Made by a program: the position numbers and the translations under genes
Assembly (NCBI RefSeq): GCF_003992725.1
Contig: NZ_RZNF01000012.1
Location: 558,001 to 622,000, forward strand
DNA from: Rhodomicrobium lacus
GTDB lineage: Bacteria; Pseudomonadota; Alphaproteobacteria; Rhizobiales; Rhodomicrobiaceae
Direction of reading: 5' to 3'
DNA length: 64,000 nt
Notes under the pieces: model-generated
What the model was told of the DNA's origin: nothing
Databases searched by the model: none
Seen by the model: only the letters and a program-made list of their open reading frames with translations
In this document: positions 19,501-27,866 of the stretch, in pieces
Layout: each line of letters opens with the position of its first letter
How positions within the stretch are numbered: position 1 is the first letter of the stretch

Positions 19501-19668
19501 TTTTGTCTCTGTTTTGTTGGATGAGCGCGTCTGTGCGGCGATCAAGCACGCGGACGTTCTGCACTCAGGGATGTCTCAAACCCTCTCTATAAAGGCAAGC
19601 GCTGCGAAAGACAATAAGCTGGTTTATTCAGGCAATCTTCGTTTCGATGACCCGCTGAAATACGTTCG

Positions 19669-20346
19669 TCATGAGATATCGGGATGCAACGCGGCGGCGC
19701 CAGCCAGGACGAGGGCGAGCTTGCGTCTCCACCACCCTTTCGGATCGCCTGCATATGCCGCCCACGTCGCCGCCCTGATCGCGGCATAGGTGTCGGGGTG
19801 TTCCATCGGCTTCCAGGCTTCCGCCTTGGCGACTTCAACCGTCTGTCCTTTTTTTTGAGTGGGCTGGCGGAGACGGCGCAGCGCAACCGCCGAGTCGTTT
19901 GTCATGTCCATGACTGTATCGACCACAAGAATTGCATCGAGCCTCGCGAAGCCGAACCCCTCCAGACGATAGCACATCGCCGCAAAGGCGCGGACGATAG
20001 CGGGCGGGGTCGTCTCAAGCGTACGAATCGCCTCGGCAAGGCCGGGATGGGACTCGTACATCGCCCAGGCCGCTTCGGCCGTCATCTCGACAGCCTCACG
20101 CCAGTCGCGGGCGGGCGGCGTCCAGTCGATCCGCCCCACCGCGACATCGATGGCGGCCGAGATGATATCGTCGCGCCCTTTCACATGGCGATAAAGCGAA
20201 GAATGGTCGACGCCGAGCCGCCCCGCGATCGTAACCATCGTTGCACTGTCGAGCCCGACTTCGAGCGCGCATTCGGCGATGGCGGCGCGCGAGATACGCG
20301 CGGGACGCCCCGGCTTCTGTTCGGACCTGTCGTCTTTCTCGCTCAT
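19669..20346 (-). CDS. TetR family transcriptional regulator
   Basis: A 225-residue one-component regulator. The N-terminal HTH (residues about 18-60: ISRAAIAECALEVG ... IAGRLGVDHSSLYRHVKGR) is typical of TetR, and the C-terminal ligand domain is all-helical. It is divergent from an outer-membrane beta-barrel gene, and the 145-base gap holds two 15-bp palindromes, which strongly suggests that it controls its own promoter and the porin-like gene. Ligand unknown. The pair interrupts the usual prs-rplY neighbourhood. Confidence 0.88.
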   Translation of the reverse strand: MSEKDDRSEQKPGRPARISRAAIAECALEVGLDSATMVTIAGRLGVDHSSLYRHVKGRDDIISAAIDVAVGRIDWTPPARDWREAVEMTAEAAWAMYESHPGLAEAIRTLETTPPAIVRAFAAMCYRLEGFGFARLDAILVVDTVMDMTNDSAVALRRLRQPTQKKGQTVEVAKAEAWKPMEHPDTYAAIRAATWAAYAGDPKGWWRRKLALVLAGAAALHPDIS

Positions 20347-20386
20347 CCCCGTCTCTGTTTAAAACCATTCTGGAACGAGTTGCTTC

Positions 20387-20436
20387 GCAACAACATGTTG
20401 CAAATGGAAGAATTCTAATTTGCAACACCGTGTTGC
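20387..20436. promoter_or_regulatory. Paired TetR operator candidates GCAACA-N3-TGTTGC
   Basis: Two perfect copies of the 15-bp palindrome GCAACA-N3-TGTTGC lie at 20387-20401 and 20422-20436, with centres 35 bases apart. They sit between the divergent TetR-family gene and the beta-barrel gene, the usual place for an autoregulatory TetR operator. Confidence 0.75.
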
Positions 20437-20491
20437 ATTTCAGCGGCGTGGACGTAACCCTTCGCTTCGGCACTTAAATCAGAGGGTTGCA

Positions 20492-21301
20492 ATGAAATTA
20501 TCCCGGATCAACATCCTGCCCGCGCTCGCCGCGCTTTGTCTCGCGACGCCGACGCATGCGCAGGAAACTACCCTGTCGGGCCTTTATGTCGGCGCCAAGA
20601 TCGGCGCGAGCATCGCTTCGTTCAGCGACCGCCGCGTTCTTCAGGGCGAATACTTGTTCTACGATGAAAACCAAATCCCGTATTCCGGGACCGCCCAATC
20701 CTGGGCGTTTCCCGACAAGACCGACACAGTGTTGGGCGGTGGCGTCTCGCTCGGTTACAATCTCGCATCGAAGACCGGCCTGCCTGTCCGCCTCGAAGTC
20801 GACTACACGGCGCGCGATGCCGCCGAGGTGTCGTCCACGCGAGACATGACGTATTCAACGACCTACGGCGGCGTTTATTATCCCGCCAATCCCGCCGTCA
20901 TGACGCAGGCCGACACTGTCACCCTCAATACGTTCATGGCGAACGTCTGGTACGACATTCATACAGGCACTGCGCTCACGCCCTATATCGGCGGCGGCAT
21001 CGGCTGGGGCTTCGTGAACTATAAAAATACGCGCGCGATGCTCGAAGGCGTTACTTATGACAGCTTCACCGACAAAAAGGACGTAACGAACTTTGCGTGG
21101 AGCGTCGGCGCGGGCGTGTCGTATGCGCTTTCAGAGCGGCTGGCGCTCGACATCGGCTATCGCTACGTCGACGCGGGGAATATGAAGGTGAGCGCATCGG
21201 GCAGCGAACCGCTGAGCGGAACGAGCGCGATCGCCAGTCACGATGTGATGGTCGGCATCCGCTATGAGTTCGGCAGTTCTCAACGAGCTTCCCTCAAGTA
21301 A
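20492..21301 (+). CDS. Outer-membrane beta-barrel protein (Opa/OmpA-like barrel)
   Basis: A 269-residue exported protein with a signal peptide ending at THAQ (about residue 24). Alternating amphipathic strands rich in Gly, Tyr and Thr follow (GLYVGAKIGASI, VLGGGVSLGYNL, LTPYIGGGIGWGFVNYK, ALDIGYRYVDAGNMK), ending in VMVGIRYEF. This is the 8-strand barrel pattern of the surface-antigen/OMP_b-brl family. The ATG at 20492 follows AGAGGG. It is probably controlled by the divergent TetR regulator. No transport function can be read from the sequence. Confidence 0.85.
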   Translation: MKLSRINILPALAALCLATPTHAQETTLSGLYVGAKIGASIASFSDRRVLQGEYLFYDENQIPYSGTAQSWAFPDKTDTVLGGGVSLGYNLASKTGLPVRLEVDYTARDAAEVSSTRDMTYSTTYGGVYYPANPAVMTQADTVTLNTFMANVWYDIHTGTALTPYIGGGIGWGFVNYKNTRAMLEGVTYDSFTDKKDVTNFAWSVGAGVSYALSERLALDIGYRYVDAGNMKVSASGSEPLSGTSAIASHDVMVGIRYEFGSSQRASLK

Positions 21302-21321
21302 AAACGCGCGCTCCGCAATGC

Positions 21322-21347
21322 AAATGGCCGGGAAATCCCGGCCATTT
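21322..21347. terminator. Hairpin between convergent OMP and prs genes
   Basis: A perfect 11-bp stem AAATGGCCGGG (21322-21332) / CCCGGCCATTT (21337-21347) with a 4-base loop lies between two convergent genes, so it may serve as a terminator for both. The T-run is short. The same stem occurs at 12589-12612. Confidence 0.6.
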
Positions 21348-21380
21348 CGCGTTTGAAAGACATGTGCGTTCTCGGATCGA

Positions 21381-22313
21381 TCAATCGAACAGGCTTGAGA
21401 CCGACTCCTCGCCGGATGTGCGAAGGATCGCCTCGCCGATCAGCGCGGACAGAGACAACACCTCGATATTGCCCGCCACGCGCACGGCCTCGGTCGGCAC
21501 GATCGTATCCGTGATGACGAGCGTATCGATCTTCGACGCCTGAATGCGGGCGACCGCGCCCCCCGAAAACACGCCATGCGTGGCATAGGCCGCGACCGAC
21601 GAAGCGCCCTTCTCGATCAGGGCGTGCGCCGCGTTGCACAATGTACCGCCCGAGTCGATGATGTCGTCGATGAGGATGCAGTGACGGCCGGTGACGTTGC
21701 CGATCACGTTCATCACCTCGGATTCTCCCGGACGGTCCCGGCGCTTGTCGATGATGGCGAGCGGCGCGTCGATGCGGCTGGCGAGGCTGCGCGCGCGGAC
21801 CACGCCGCCAACGTCCGGCGAGACGACGGTGATGTTGCCGTCGGTGTAGCGCTTGGTGATGTCGCGGACCATGACCGGCGCGGCATAGAGGTTGTCCGTC
21901 GGGATGTCGAAGAAGCCCTGAATCTGGCCGGCGTGGAGATCGACGGTGAGCACGCGATCGGCTCCGGCGTGCGTGATGAGGTTCGCCACGAGCTTCGCCG
22001 AGATCGGCGTGCGGGGCAGCGTCTTGCGGTCCTGCCGGGCGTAGCCGAAATACGGGATGACCGCCGTGATGCGCCGCGCCGATGCGCGCCTCAGCGCATC
22101 GGTGAGGATCAGCAGCTCCATCAGATTGTCGTTTGCCGGGTAGGACGTCGACTGGATTACGAAGATGTCCTCGCCGCGTACGTTTTCACGCACCTCGACG
22201 AAGATTTCCATGTCCGAGAAGCGGCGCACGAGGCATTCCGTCAGCGGTGTCTTCAGATAAGCGGCGATGGCGTTAGCCAGGGGCCGATTGCTATTGCCAG
22301 CGACCAGCTTCAT
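21381..22313 (-). CDS. prs: Ribose-phosphate pyrophosphokinase
   Basis: A 310-residue PRPP synthase, making PRPP from ribose 5-phosphate and ATP. The PRPP-binding motif [11 protein letters not shown] (near residue 215) and the flexible/metal region [14 protein letters not shown] (near 130) are intact, with [10 protein letters not shown] in the ATP-binding part. Length is standard for class I. In many alphaproteobacteria it precedes rplY and pth; here a TetR/OMP pair lies in between. Confidence 0.96.
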   Translation of the reverse strand: MKLVAGNSNRPLANAIAAYLKTPLTECLVRRFSDMEIFVEVRENVRGEDIFVIQSTSYPANDNLMELLILTDALRRASARRITAVIPYFGYARQDRKTLPRTPISAKLVANLITHAGADRVLTVDLHAGQIQGFFDIPTDNLYAAPVMVRDITKRYTDGNITVVSPDVGGVVRARSLASRIDAPLAIIDKRRDRPGESEVMNVIGNVTGRHCILIDDIIDSGGTLCNAAHALIEKGASSVAAYATHGVFSGGAVARIQASKIDTLVITDTIVPTEAVRVAGNIEVLSLSALIGEAILRTSGEESVSSLFD

Positions 22314-22360
22314 GATGCGGGATTGTCCATTGGGTAACGTGAGTTGTGCACAAACGACAA

Positions 22361-22386
22361 CGAGCGCGCTTCTACCAGCGCGCTCG
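22361..22386 (-). terminator. Probable terminator of the lipoprotein gene
   Basis: A perfect 10-bp stem CGAGCGCGCT (22361-22370) / AGCGCGCTCG (22377-22386). On the minus strand it follows the lipoprotein stop by about 60 bases; the following sequence TTGTCGTTT is only moderately T-rich. Confidence 0.55.
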
Positions 22387-22448
22387 TCATCTGTAAACCT
22401 GTGAGCGCCGCATGGCTACCCACAGGTTGAGTTATTATGACTTCGGAA

Positions 22449-23546
22449 TTAGCCCGAGGTGCCGTTTCCAGCCTGAGCCTGACCGGTGGGTGCCTTGCTA
22501 AGCAGCTTGGAAACCTCCGCCGCCGCGGCCCCGGCCGCCTGATCCGCGATCTCGCCCCACGGGCCATCGAGAGCGCCCGCGCCGATCTTGTTGTTCTGGA
22601 CAACGGTCTTCTCAAGCTGCTTGCCAGCCGGATCGACCACCACCCAGCGGATCGTGATCGGCTGCTGGCCGTTCTGGGCCGCACCCATCTCGACCTGTCC
22701 CTGGATCTTGTAGGAACCGGGCGCCGCCGATGACGAAAGCTTGATGCCCTGGCGGTTGAGCGCGCGCTTCATGGCTTCGGTCAGGGAAGTCTTGCCGTCG
22801 CCGGGAGCGCCGGTCACCCCGGACACAACCGCCACCACTTCAGCCGGATGGGCCGCAGCATGCGCACGCGGCGCCGGAGCGGCAACAGCCGAAGCCAGCG
22901 AAGGCTCGGCGGCCGGAGCGGGTTGGCGAACCTTCGGTGCCGCGGGCTGAGCCGCAGCCGCCTTCACGGGTGCCGGGGCCGCAGCTGCCTTCACGGGCGT
23001 CGCGGGCTGTGCCGCAGCAACGGCGGGAGCCGCCTGCGGGGCGTTCGGGTTTTCGACCCACAGCGCCACATCTGTAGCCGACTTGAGAGCGACCTTCTGA
23101 ATGCCCTCGTCGTTCAAATGCTTCCAGTTGTCGCCGCCGCGCTTGTTGGAAACGATCTCTTCGCCGGAAATCGTACGAACCTTGTTGCCGGCCTTGTCGG
23201 TCACATCGATCGCATAGGCGATCTTGGTGCCCTTCTTTTCGGTGGCAGCCGCATAAGTCGGCTTCAGAATATATTGGGCGTCCTTCGCGTCGACGAGGAC
23301 GACGCCTTTGGCCTTGATCGAGGCAGCGAGCTGCTCGTCGACCTTGCTTGCGTAAGTCTGCGGAACACCCTGTCCAGCGGACAGGGCGACAGCGGGCTTG
23401 GCCTTCTGAGTCAGGCTGGCGTTGTCGCTATTCTGAAAGAGATCACCGCTGCACCCGGCGAGGCCGGCAAGCATAAGTCCCCCAGTCAAGAGCGACGCGG
23501 CACGGCGAGCTGCGCTCTGCGCGGCCAGTTTGTTCTCGCGCGTCAC
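22449..23546 (-). CDS. Lipoprotein of unknown function
   Basis: A 365-residue lipoprotein. The signal peptide ends in the lipobox LAGC with the acylated Cys at residue 32. Residues about 45-165 form one domain (VPQTYASKVDEQLAASIKAK, with a KxD-rich beta region), a long Ala/Pro/Val/Lys linker follows to about residue 235, and a second domain (VSGVTGAPGDGKTSLTEAMK ... ITIRWVVVDPAGKQL) closes the protein. The phrase GAPGDGKTSL looks like a P-loop, but in an exported lipoprotein this is probably coincidental. I chose GTG at 23546 because AAGGAG lies eight bases upstream; GTG at 23555 is the longer alternative. Confidence 0.8.
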   Translation of the reverse strand: MTRENKLAAQSAARRAASLLTGGLMLAGLAGCSGDLFQNSDNASLTQKAKPAVALSAGQGVPQTYASKVDEQLAASIKAKGVVLVDAKDAQYILKPTYAAATEKKGTKIAYAIDVTDKAGNKVRTISGEEIVSNKRGGDNWKHLNDEGIQKVALKSATDVALWVENPNAPQAAPAVAAAQPATPVKAAAAPAPVKAAAAQPAAPKVRQPAPAAEPSLASAVAAPAPRAHAAAHPAEVVAVVSGVTGAPGDGKTSLTEAMKRALNRQGIKLSSSAAPGSYKIQGQVEMGAAQNGQQPITIRWVVVDPAGKQLEKTVVQNNKIGAGALDGPWGEIADQAAGAAAAEVSKLLSKAPTGQAQAGNGTSG

Positions 23547-23739
23547 TTTCTCCACTCCTTGCTTTTTTGCTTCAGGAACGGCGGTACTTGACTATACCGG
23601 CACCTATAATTCCGCCGAATCTTTATAACGCACGAAATTTAGCGGTCGCCGTAAAATGCGTCCAGAACGACGCGGCCCAAAGCGGCGAAGCGCCCCAAAA
23701 ACACGTTAAAATCCGGTTTAAGCCCCCTAGTTATCCACA

Positions 23740-24516
23740 TCACCCGACCAGAATGGCGGAAATTTGGCGTCCGTAGTCCGGCTCGGAGCGCAAGCAAGCG
23801 CGTCTGTAACTGAAGAGAATCGATTCGTTCTCGGCCGTGCAGACGCCGATATCTTCCGCCGATTTCACGCCAGCCGCGTCAAGACTATCAACCACATAGG
23901 CTGACAAGTTGAAATGAGGCCGAGGACCGAACGCGTCCGAGAAATACTTGGCTTTCTCTGGCGCACCTTCGATGAACGCCGTGCGGAATTCCGGCCCCAC
24001 CTCATAGGCGCGTTGGGAGATGGCCGGGCCGACGGCCGCCGTGATGCGCGAGGCCTTCGCGCCGAGGCTTTCCATGGCGGCGATGGCGGCTTCGAGCACT
24101 CCCGCCTTCGCGCCCTTCCATCCCGCATGCGCAGCCGCGACGACGCCCGCCTCGGCATCGGCGAGAAGAACAGGCGCGCAATCGGCCGTGAGCACGCTTA
24201 CGGCAAGCCCCGGCGTTGCTGTCACGATGGCGTCCGCCTCGGGCGCGTCGGCAGGCTCCCAGGGCTCGTGCGCGATTACCGCTTTCGCGGAATGGATCTG
24301 ATAAGGACCGATCAGAGACAGGGAAGGAACCCCGAGGACGGCGGCCACGCGCGCGCGGTTTTCCTCGACAGCCTCGCGCCGGTCGCGGGAGCCGCGCCCG
24401 CAATTGAGCGACGCGTAGATGCCTTCGGACAGCCCGCCTGTACGCAGGAAGAAGCCATGCCTGATGCCGGGGACCGAAAGCCCCTCTGCCGCCTTGAATG
24501 TCACCGCGTCAGCCAT
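23740..24516 (-). CDS. pgeF: Peptidoglycan editing factor PgeF (YfiH/laccase-domain)
   Basis: A 258-residue protein of the DUF152/YfiH family. The conserved metal-site residues appear as QIHS (His), TADCAPVLL (Cys) and AAHAGWKG (His). Family members act on purine nucleosides in vitro and keep peptidoglycan precursors free of L-Ser misincorporation. The upstream methyltransferase gene ends at 24519; its stop overlaps an ATG at 24522, but the ATG at 24516 has AAGGA at a better six-base distance. The two genes are translationally coupled either way. Confidence 0.9.
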   Translation of the reverse strand: MADAVTFKAAEGLSVPGIRHGFFLRTGGLSEGIYASLNCGRGSRDRREAVEENRARVAAVLGVPSLSLIGPYQIHSAKAVIAHEPWEPADAPEADAIVTATPGLAVSVLTADCAPVLLADAEAGVVAAAHAGWKGAKAGVLEAAIAAMESLGAKASRITAAVGPAISQRAYEVGPEFRTAFIEGAPEKAKYFSDAFGPRPHFNLSAYVVDSLDAAGVKSAEDIGVCTAENESILFSYRRACLRSEPDYGRQISAILVG

Positions 24517-24518
24517 CG

Positions 24519-25649
24519 TCATTCCTTCCAGCCTTGCCCGCCGAAAGGCGGCGGTGGGTCCGATATGCCACGCGTCCATGAAAGGACCTTGAAAAGCGTC
24601 CCCATCTGCGCCGGATCGACGAGGCGGGCGATGCTTTGCGCTATGGCCCGCGCTTCCTCCGCCGATGCGCGGGCGAGAAGCTGATTGGCGCGAGCCTCGA
24701 CGCCGAGACGCAGAAGCCATTCGCCCATGGTCAAAGGTCCGAAGACGTCGAAGCCGGCATCTTGCGCGACATGCGCCAAGAGCGCGAAGTCCACATGCGC
24801 GGTAAGATCCGTCTGACCCGGCGCGTCGAACAGCCCAGCGAACTTGTGGTGCCGGACGGCTTGCAGCGTCTCGCCGAAGGCCGGCTTCGTGTAGCCGTAA
24901 TCGATGGCAAGCGCCGCAAGAGGCGCGTCAGCCGAGCGTGCCGCGAAGGTGGCGACAAGCGGCGCGATGCCGGGACAGTGTTCGAGGATGTCGCCGTCTT
25001 GGGGGGCGCCGTGCGATACGGCTTTCGACGGCGGCTGCGCAACATGTGCAGATCTCGCGAGCCGGAAGTCGCCATCGCTGAAGGTGACCACGCGCTCGCG
25101 CCATGCTTTGGCGGCGCCGTCGAACACGAACTGCCGGACGGGCAGGCAGTCGAGGAATTCGTTGGCGATGACGATGGCAGGGCCTTCCGGCACCTGGGTC
25201 AGATCGTCATGCCACTGCACCGAAACAGAGGATCGTGCGAGCGTCGCCTTCTGCGTTTCCCTCAGCATCTCGGAGCTTTCCACGAGATGCACGGCGGTGC
25301 CCTGAAGGAAGCCCGGCACGACGCGGGCGGCGCGAAGCGCGTCCGCCATCAGCGTCCCGCGCCCCGGCCCGAGTTCGATGAGGCGCACGTGCCGCGGCTG
25401 GCCCATCTGCACCCAGACCTGCGCGGCCCAAAGTCCGATCAGTTCGCCGAACACCTGCGAGATTTCCGGTGCCGTAATGAAGTCGCCTCCGCGCCCCAGA
25501 GGATTGCGCTTGCGATAATAGCCGTGCTCGGGATCGTAGAGGCACGCCGCCATATAGTCGTGAAGCGGGATCGGGCCCCGTTCCGCGATGGCGCGGCGAA
25601 GTTTCAGCGCGAGGGGCGTCAAGCCTGAATCGGAAGCATCAGACGGCAT
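24519..25649 (-). CDS. SAM-dependent methyltransferase, MidA/NDUFAF7 family
   Basis: A 376-residue COG1565-type methyltransferase. The SAM-binding segment ELGPGRGTLMADALRA lies near residue 90, and YMAACLYDPEHGYY and IVIANEFLDCLPVRQF are family signatures. The mitochondrial homologue methylates a complex I subunit (NDUFS2), so an NADH-dehydrogenase substrate is plausible here, by homology only. Together with pgeF it forms the two-gene unit common in alphaproteobacteria; lgt, often the upstream partner, is not here. Confidence 0.9.
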   Translation of the reverse strand: MPSDASDSGLTPLALKLRRAIAERGPIPLHDYMAACLYDPEHGYYRKRNPLGRGGDFITAPEISQVFGELIGLWAAQVWVQMGQPRHVRLIELGPGRGTLMADALRAARVVPGFLQGTAVHLVESSEMLRETQKATLARSSVSVQWHDDLTQVPEGPAIVIANEFLDCLPVRQFVFDGAAKAWRERVVTFSDGDFRLARSAHVAQPPSKAVSHGAPQDGDILEHCPGIAPLVATFAARSADAPLAALAIDYGYTKPAFGETLQAVRHHKFAGLFDAPGQTDLTAHVDFALLAHVAQDAGFDVFGPLTMGEWLLRLGVEARANQLLARASAEEARAIAQSIARLVDPAQMGTLFKVLSWTRGISDPPPPFGGQGWKE

Positions 25650-25658
25650 GCTGCCGTT

Positions 25659-26195
25659 CTACGATTTGTCGCGACCGATGGAAAGCTGCTGATAGCCTTT
25701 GCCGAGAATGATGGGTTTCTGGCTTGAGATGCGGTTGTTGTTGACGCCTACCCAGCCGATTTCGCCCGAGAGCCTGCCATATTCGATCTTCGGACAGCGG
25801 TTCATGACAACCTTGAGCCCTTCCTTCTCGGCGAACCGTGCCGCCTCGTCGCTGCGCACGCCAAGCTGCATCCAGATCGCCTTGATCGAAAGCTTGTCTT
25901 TCAGCGCAACCGCCTCTTCCACGATGCCCTGCGCGGCTCCCGAACTGCGGAAGATTTCCACGACATCCACCGGCTCCGCCAGATCGGCGAGGCTCGCAAA
26001 GACCTTCTGGCCGAGGATTTCACCGCCGGCATGCCCCGGATTGATCGGAAATACGCGATAGCCTTTCGCGAGAAGATATTTCAGCACGAAATAGCTCGGG
26101 CGCACGGTGTTCGCGCTCGCGCCGACCATGGCGAAAGACTTCGCATCGTGAAGAATGCTCGCGATGTAGGTGTCGGGATAGGAGTCGTGGTTCAT
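25659..26195 (-). CDS. CoA-binding protein (YccU-like)
   Basis: A 178-residue Rossmann-fold protein with the CoA-binding pattern SFAMVGASANTVRPSYFVLKYLLAKGYRVFPINP and the later KAIWMQLGV and MNRCPKIEYGRL. It corresponds to the stand-alone CoA-binding domain of succinyl-CoA synthetase alpha subunits. Physiological role unknown. The ATG at 26195 gives the typical family N-terminus (MNHDSYPDTYIASIL); an ATG at 26225 adds ten residues and cannot be excluded. It lies ten bases upstream of the methyltransferase gene, so it probably heads that operon. Confidence 0.88.
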   Translation of the reverse strand: MNHDSYPDTYIASILHDAKSFAMVGASANTVRPSYFVLKYLLAKGYRVFPINPGHAGGEILGQKVFASLADLAEPVDVVEIFRSSGAAQGIVEEAVALKDKLSIKAIWMQLGVRSDEAARFAEKEGLKVVMNRCPKIEYGRLSGEIGWVGVNNNRISSQKPIILGKGYQQLSIGRDKS

Positions 26196-26306
26196 CGTGC
26201 TCGCCTGCTCAATGGACTTCGCCATATAGGCCGCAGCGCCGCTTTTCAAGCGCACCGCCTGCTTTTGCCCGCTGTTCTTGGAGCGCGGGCTCAGCGGTGC
26301 CGAGGT

Positions 26307-27047
26307 TCAACCGAGGCGCGGGCGCTGCAGCGGCATCGTCAGGTCGAAAACGCGGTGAATACTGCGGCAAACTCCGATGACCTGGCCCGGCGATATGCTC
26401 GAAATGCGGATCGTGCGGAAATTGGGGTTGAGAGGAACGAGATCGACGATGATCGAGCCGTCCTCCGCGCGACCGACCTCGCGGTAGAGTCTAAAGAGGG
26501 CGGTCTGTTCCTCGGGCACGAGCGCCAGCACGAAATCGGACGGCGACGGCACAGCGTCGAGATCGATGAGCGCCTTGTCGCCCGGCTCGAAAGAGACTGG
26601 CTCGTGGGGGTGGGTCATGGACTTGTCCCGGATGTCGATGAAGACGCAGCGGCCGGGCAATGCCTCATCGCCAAAGACCGGCATTGCCGTGGAGGATGTG
26701 GGCTCGGATCCCTCAGCGATGCGTTTCAGTTCGTCCATGTTATCGAGCGCCAGCAAGGGTATGTGACGGGTCGTTGGAGAGGATAACGGCTCCACCCCTT
26801 CAATTTTGTTTAAAGAATATCCTTTGCCGAAATATATGTAATCGACCGTAACGCCAAATGCGGCGGCAAACAGGATGGCCTGCTTCGGCGGAACAGCGCG
26901 TTCGCCATTCTCGTAGTTCATGTAGCGGCTATACCCCCAGCCGAATTTGCGGACCGCGTCGCTCGCTTTGTCATACCCGGCATCGATGCGCGCTCGCCGA
27001 AGGCGATCCGCAATCGATCTGAGTTCATCGGGAGTCCAGTCTCGCAT
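26307..27047 (-). CDS. XRE-type HTH / S24-like repressor
   Basis: A 246-residue regulator. Residues about 10-75 form an HTH of the Cro/CI type (ADRLRRARIDAGYDKASDAV ... YMNYENGERAVPPKQAILFA), and the C-terminal half resembles a LexA/CI peptidase S24 domain (DKSMTHPHEPVSFEPGDKAL). The Ser of KSM is at the nucleophile position, but where the catalytic Lys is expected the sequence reads TALFRLYRE, so self-cleavage is probably lost. The ATG at 27047 follows GGTAGG at nine bases. A TACAC-N5-GTGTA palindrome sits 15 bases upstream of the start, consistent with autoregulation. It is divergent from the GcrA-like gene. Confidence 0.85.
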   Translation of the reverse strand: MRDWTPDELRSIADRLRRARIDAGYDKASDAVRKFGWGYSRYMNYENGERAVPPKQAILFAAAFGVTVDYIYFGKGYSLNKIEGVEPLSSPTTRHIPLLALDNMDELKRIAEGSEPTSSTAMPVFGDEALPGRCVFIDIRDKSMTHPHEPVSFEPGDKALIDLDAVPSPSDFVLALVPEEQTALFRLYREVGRAEDGSIIVDLVPLNPNFRTIRISSISPGQVIGVCRSIHRVFDLTMPLQRPRLG

Positions 27048-27062
27048 CGTACTTTGCCTACC

Positions 27063-27077
27063 TACACGCACTGTGTA
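27063..27077. promoter_or_regulatory. Palindrome TACAC-N5-GTGTA near the repressor start
   Basis: A perfect 5-5-5 palindrome (TACAC, GCACT, GTGTA) 15 bases upstream of the XRE/S24-like start codon. An identical-type site lies at 27289, near the divergent gene. Confidence 0.7.
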
Positions 27078-27288
27078 ATACGTGTGCCAAAAGGGGCCTG
27101 GTGAGGGAACGTCGGAGTTTGATCTGATTCGCGGGGCTTTGTGATGCAACCGCCCGTATAGCAGGTCGCCGGGGCCGGCCTGCACCTCGCCCGCAAGGGC
27201 CGAACATGACCTCTTTCTCCCGGCAACCGCCCCTCGCGAGTGTGGCCACCCCATTTACTCCCCAATAGAAAGATACTTACGATAATTT

Positions 27289-27303
27289 TACACGTTATGT
27301 GTA
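27289..27303. promoter_or_regulatory. Palindrome TACAC-N5-GTGTA near the GcrA-like gene
   Basis: A perfect second copy of the 15-bp palindrome (TACAC, GTTAT, GTGTA) in an AT-rich stretch 45 bases upstream of the ATG of the GcrA-like gene. It overlaps the likely promoter, as expected of a repressor operator. Confidence 0.7.
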
Positions 27304-27347
27304 GTTTTTTACATTGAAGCGTTCACTCTTTTCCGGTGCTGTATCCC

Positions 27348-27866
27348 ATGTGTAATCTCACCCCGCTTCGCCTTCCGCGCGCCGAAGCCACGCAGGCCGC
27401 CTTCCCGGCTCTTCCTGCCATCGCTCTCTCGCGCTTGTCGCAACCGGCCCCGCAACCGATCCATGGACGGCGGCGCTGGACGACGGGCGACCTGACCGAA
27501 ATAGTTGCAGCCCTCGCGACGCTCAGGACAAGCGATATCGCGAGAACGCTCGGCGTCAACCCAAAGGCGCTGCGGTCTCTCCTTCGCCGTAACGGCATCA
27601 GCCTGCGCGCCTTGCGCGAGCACGCGAGACGGGACGAACCGCAAGACGGCGGTCTCGTGGTGCGGCGCTCACTCGACGCGCCCTCCGCCATCTACGGGGC
27701 TGCGGCTTTGGAGCATCTGCCGGATGGCGCCTGCCGCTGGCCGCTTGGCGATCCCGCTGAACCGGGCTTTGCCTTCTGCGGATGCAGGGCCGAACCCGGT
27801 CGATCGTATTGCAAGAATCATCGGCAGCTGGCTTTCCAGCGGGCAGAAGCACCGAGGGGCGCATGA
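27348..27866 (+). CDS. GcrA-like regulator with variant N-terminus
   Basis: A 172-residue protein. The C-terminal block CRWPLGDPAEPGFAFCGC followed by SYCKNHRQLAFQ matches the conserved C-terminus of GcrA, the alphaproteobacterial cell-cycle regulator that binds sigma70 RNA polymerase at methylated GANTC sites. The Cys/Cys/Cys/His spacing suggests a metal site. The N-terminal part (RRWTTGDLTEIVAALATL ... LRSLLRRNGISLRAL) is HTH-like but diverges from the usual GcrA start, and a Pro/Ala-rich leader precedes it. An in-frame GTG at 27336 is an alternative start; neither has a clear Shine-Dalgarno. It overlaps the next gene by four bases. Confidence 0.75.
   Translation: MCNLTPLRLPRAEATQAAFPALPAIALSRLSQPAPQPIHGRRRWTTGDLTEIVAALATLRTSDIARTLGVNPKALRSLLRRNGISLRALREHARRDEPQDGGLVVRRSLDAPSAIYGAAALEHLPDGACRWPLGDPAEPGFAFCGCRAEPGRSYCKNHRQLAFQRAEAPRGA

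Noticed and set aside
22749-22800. P-loop GAPGDGKTSL in the lipoprotein as evidence for an ATPase
   Set aside because: The protein has a lipobox and is exported; no Walker B or other NTPase motif is present.
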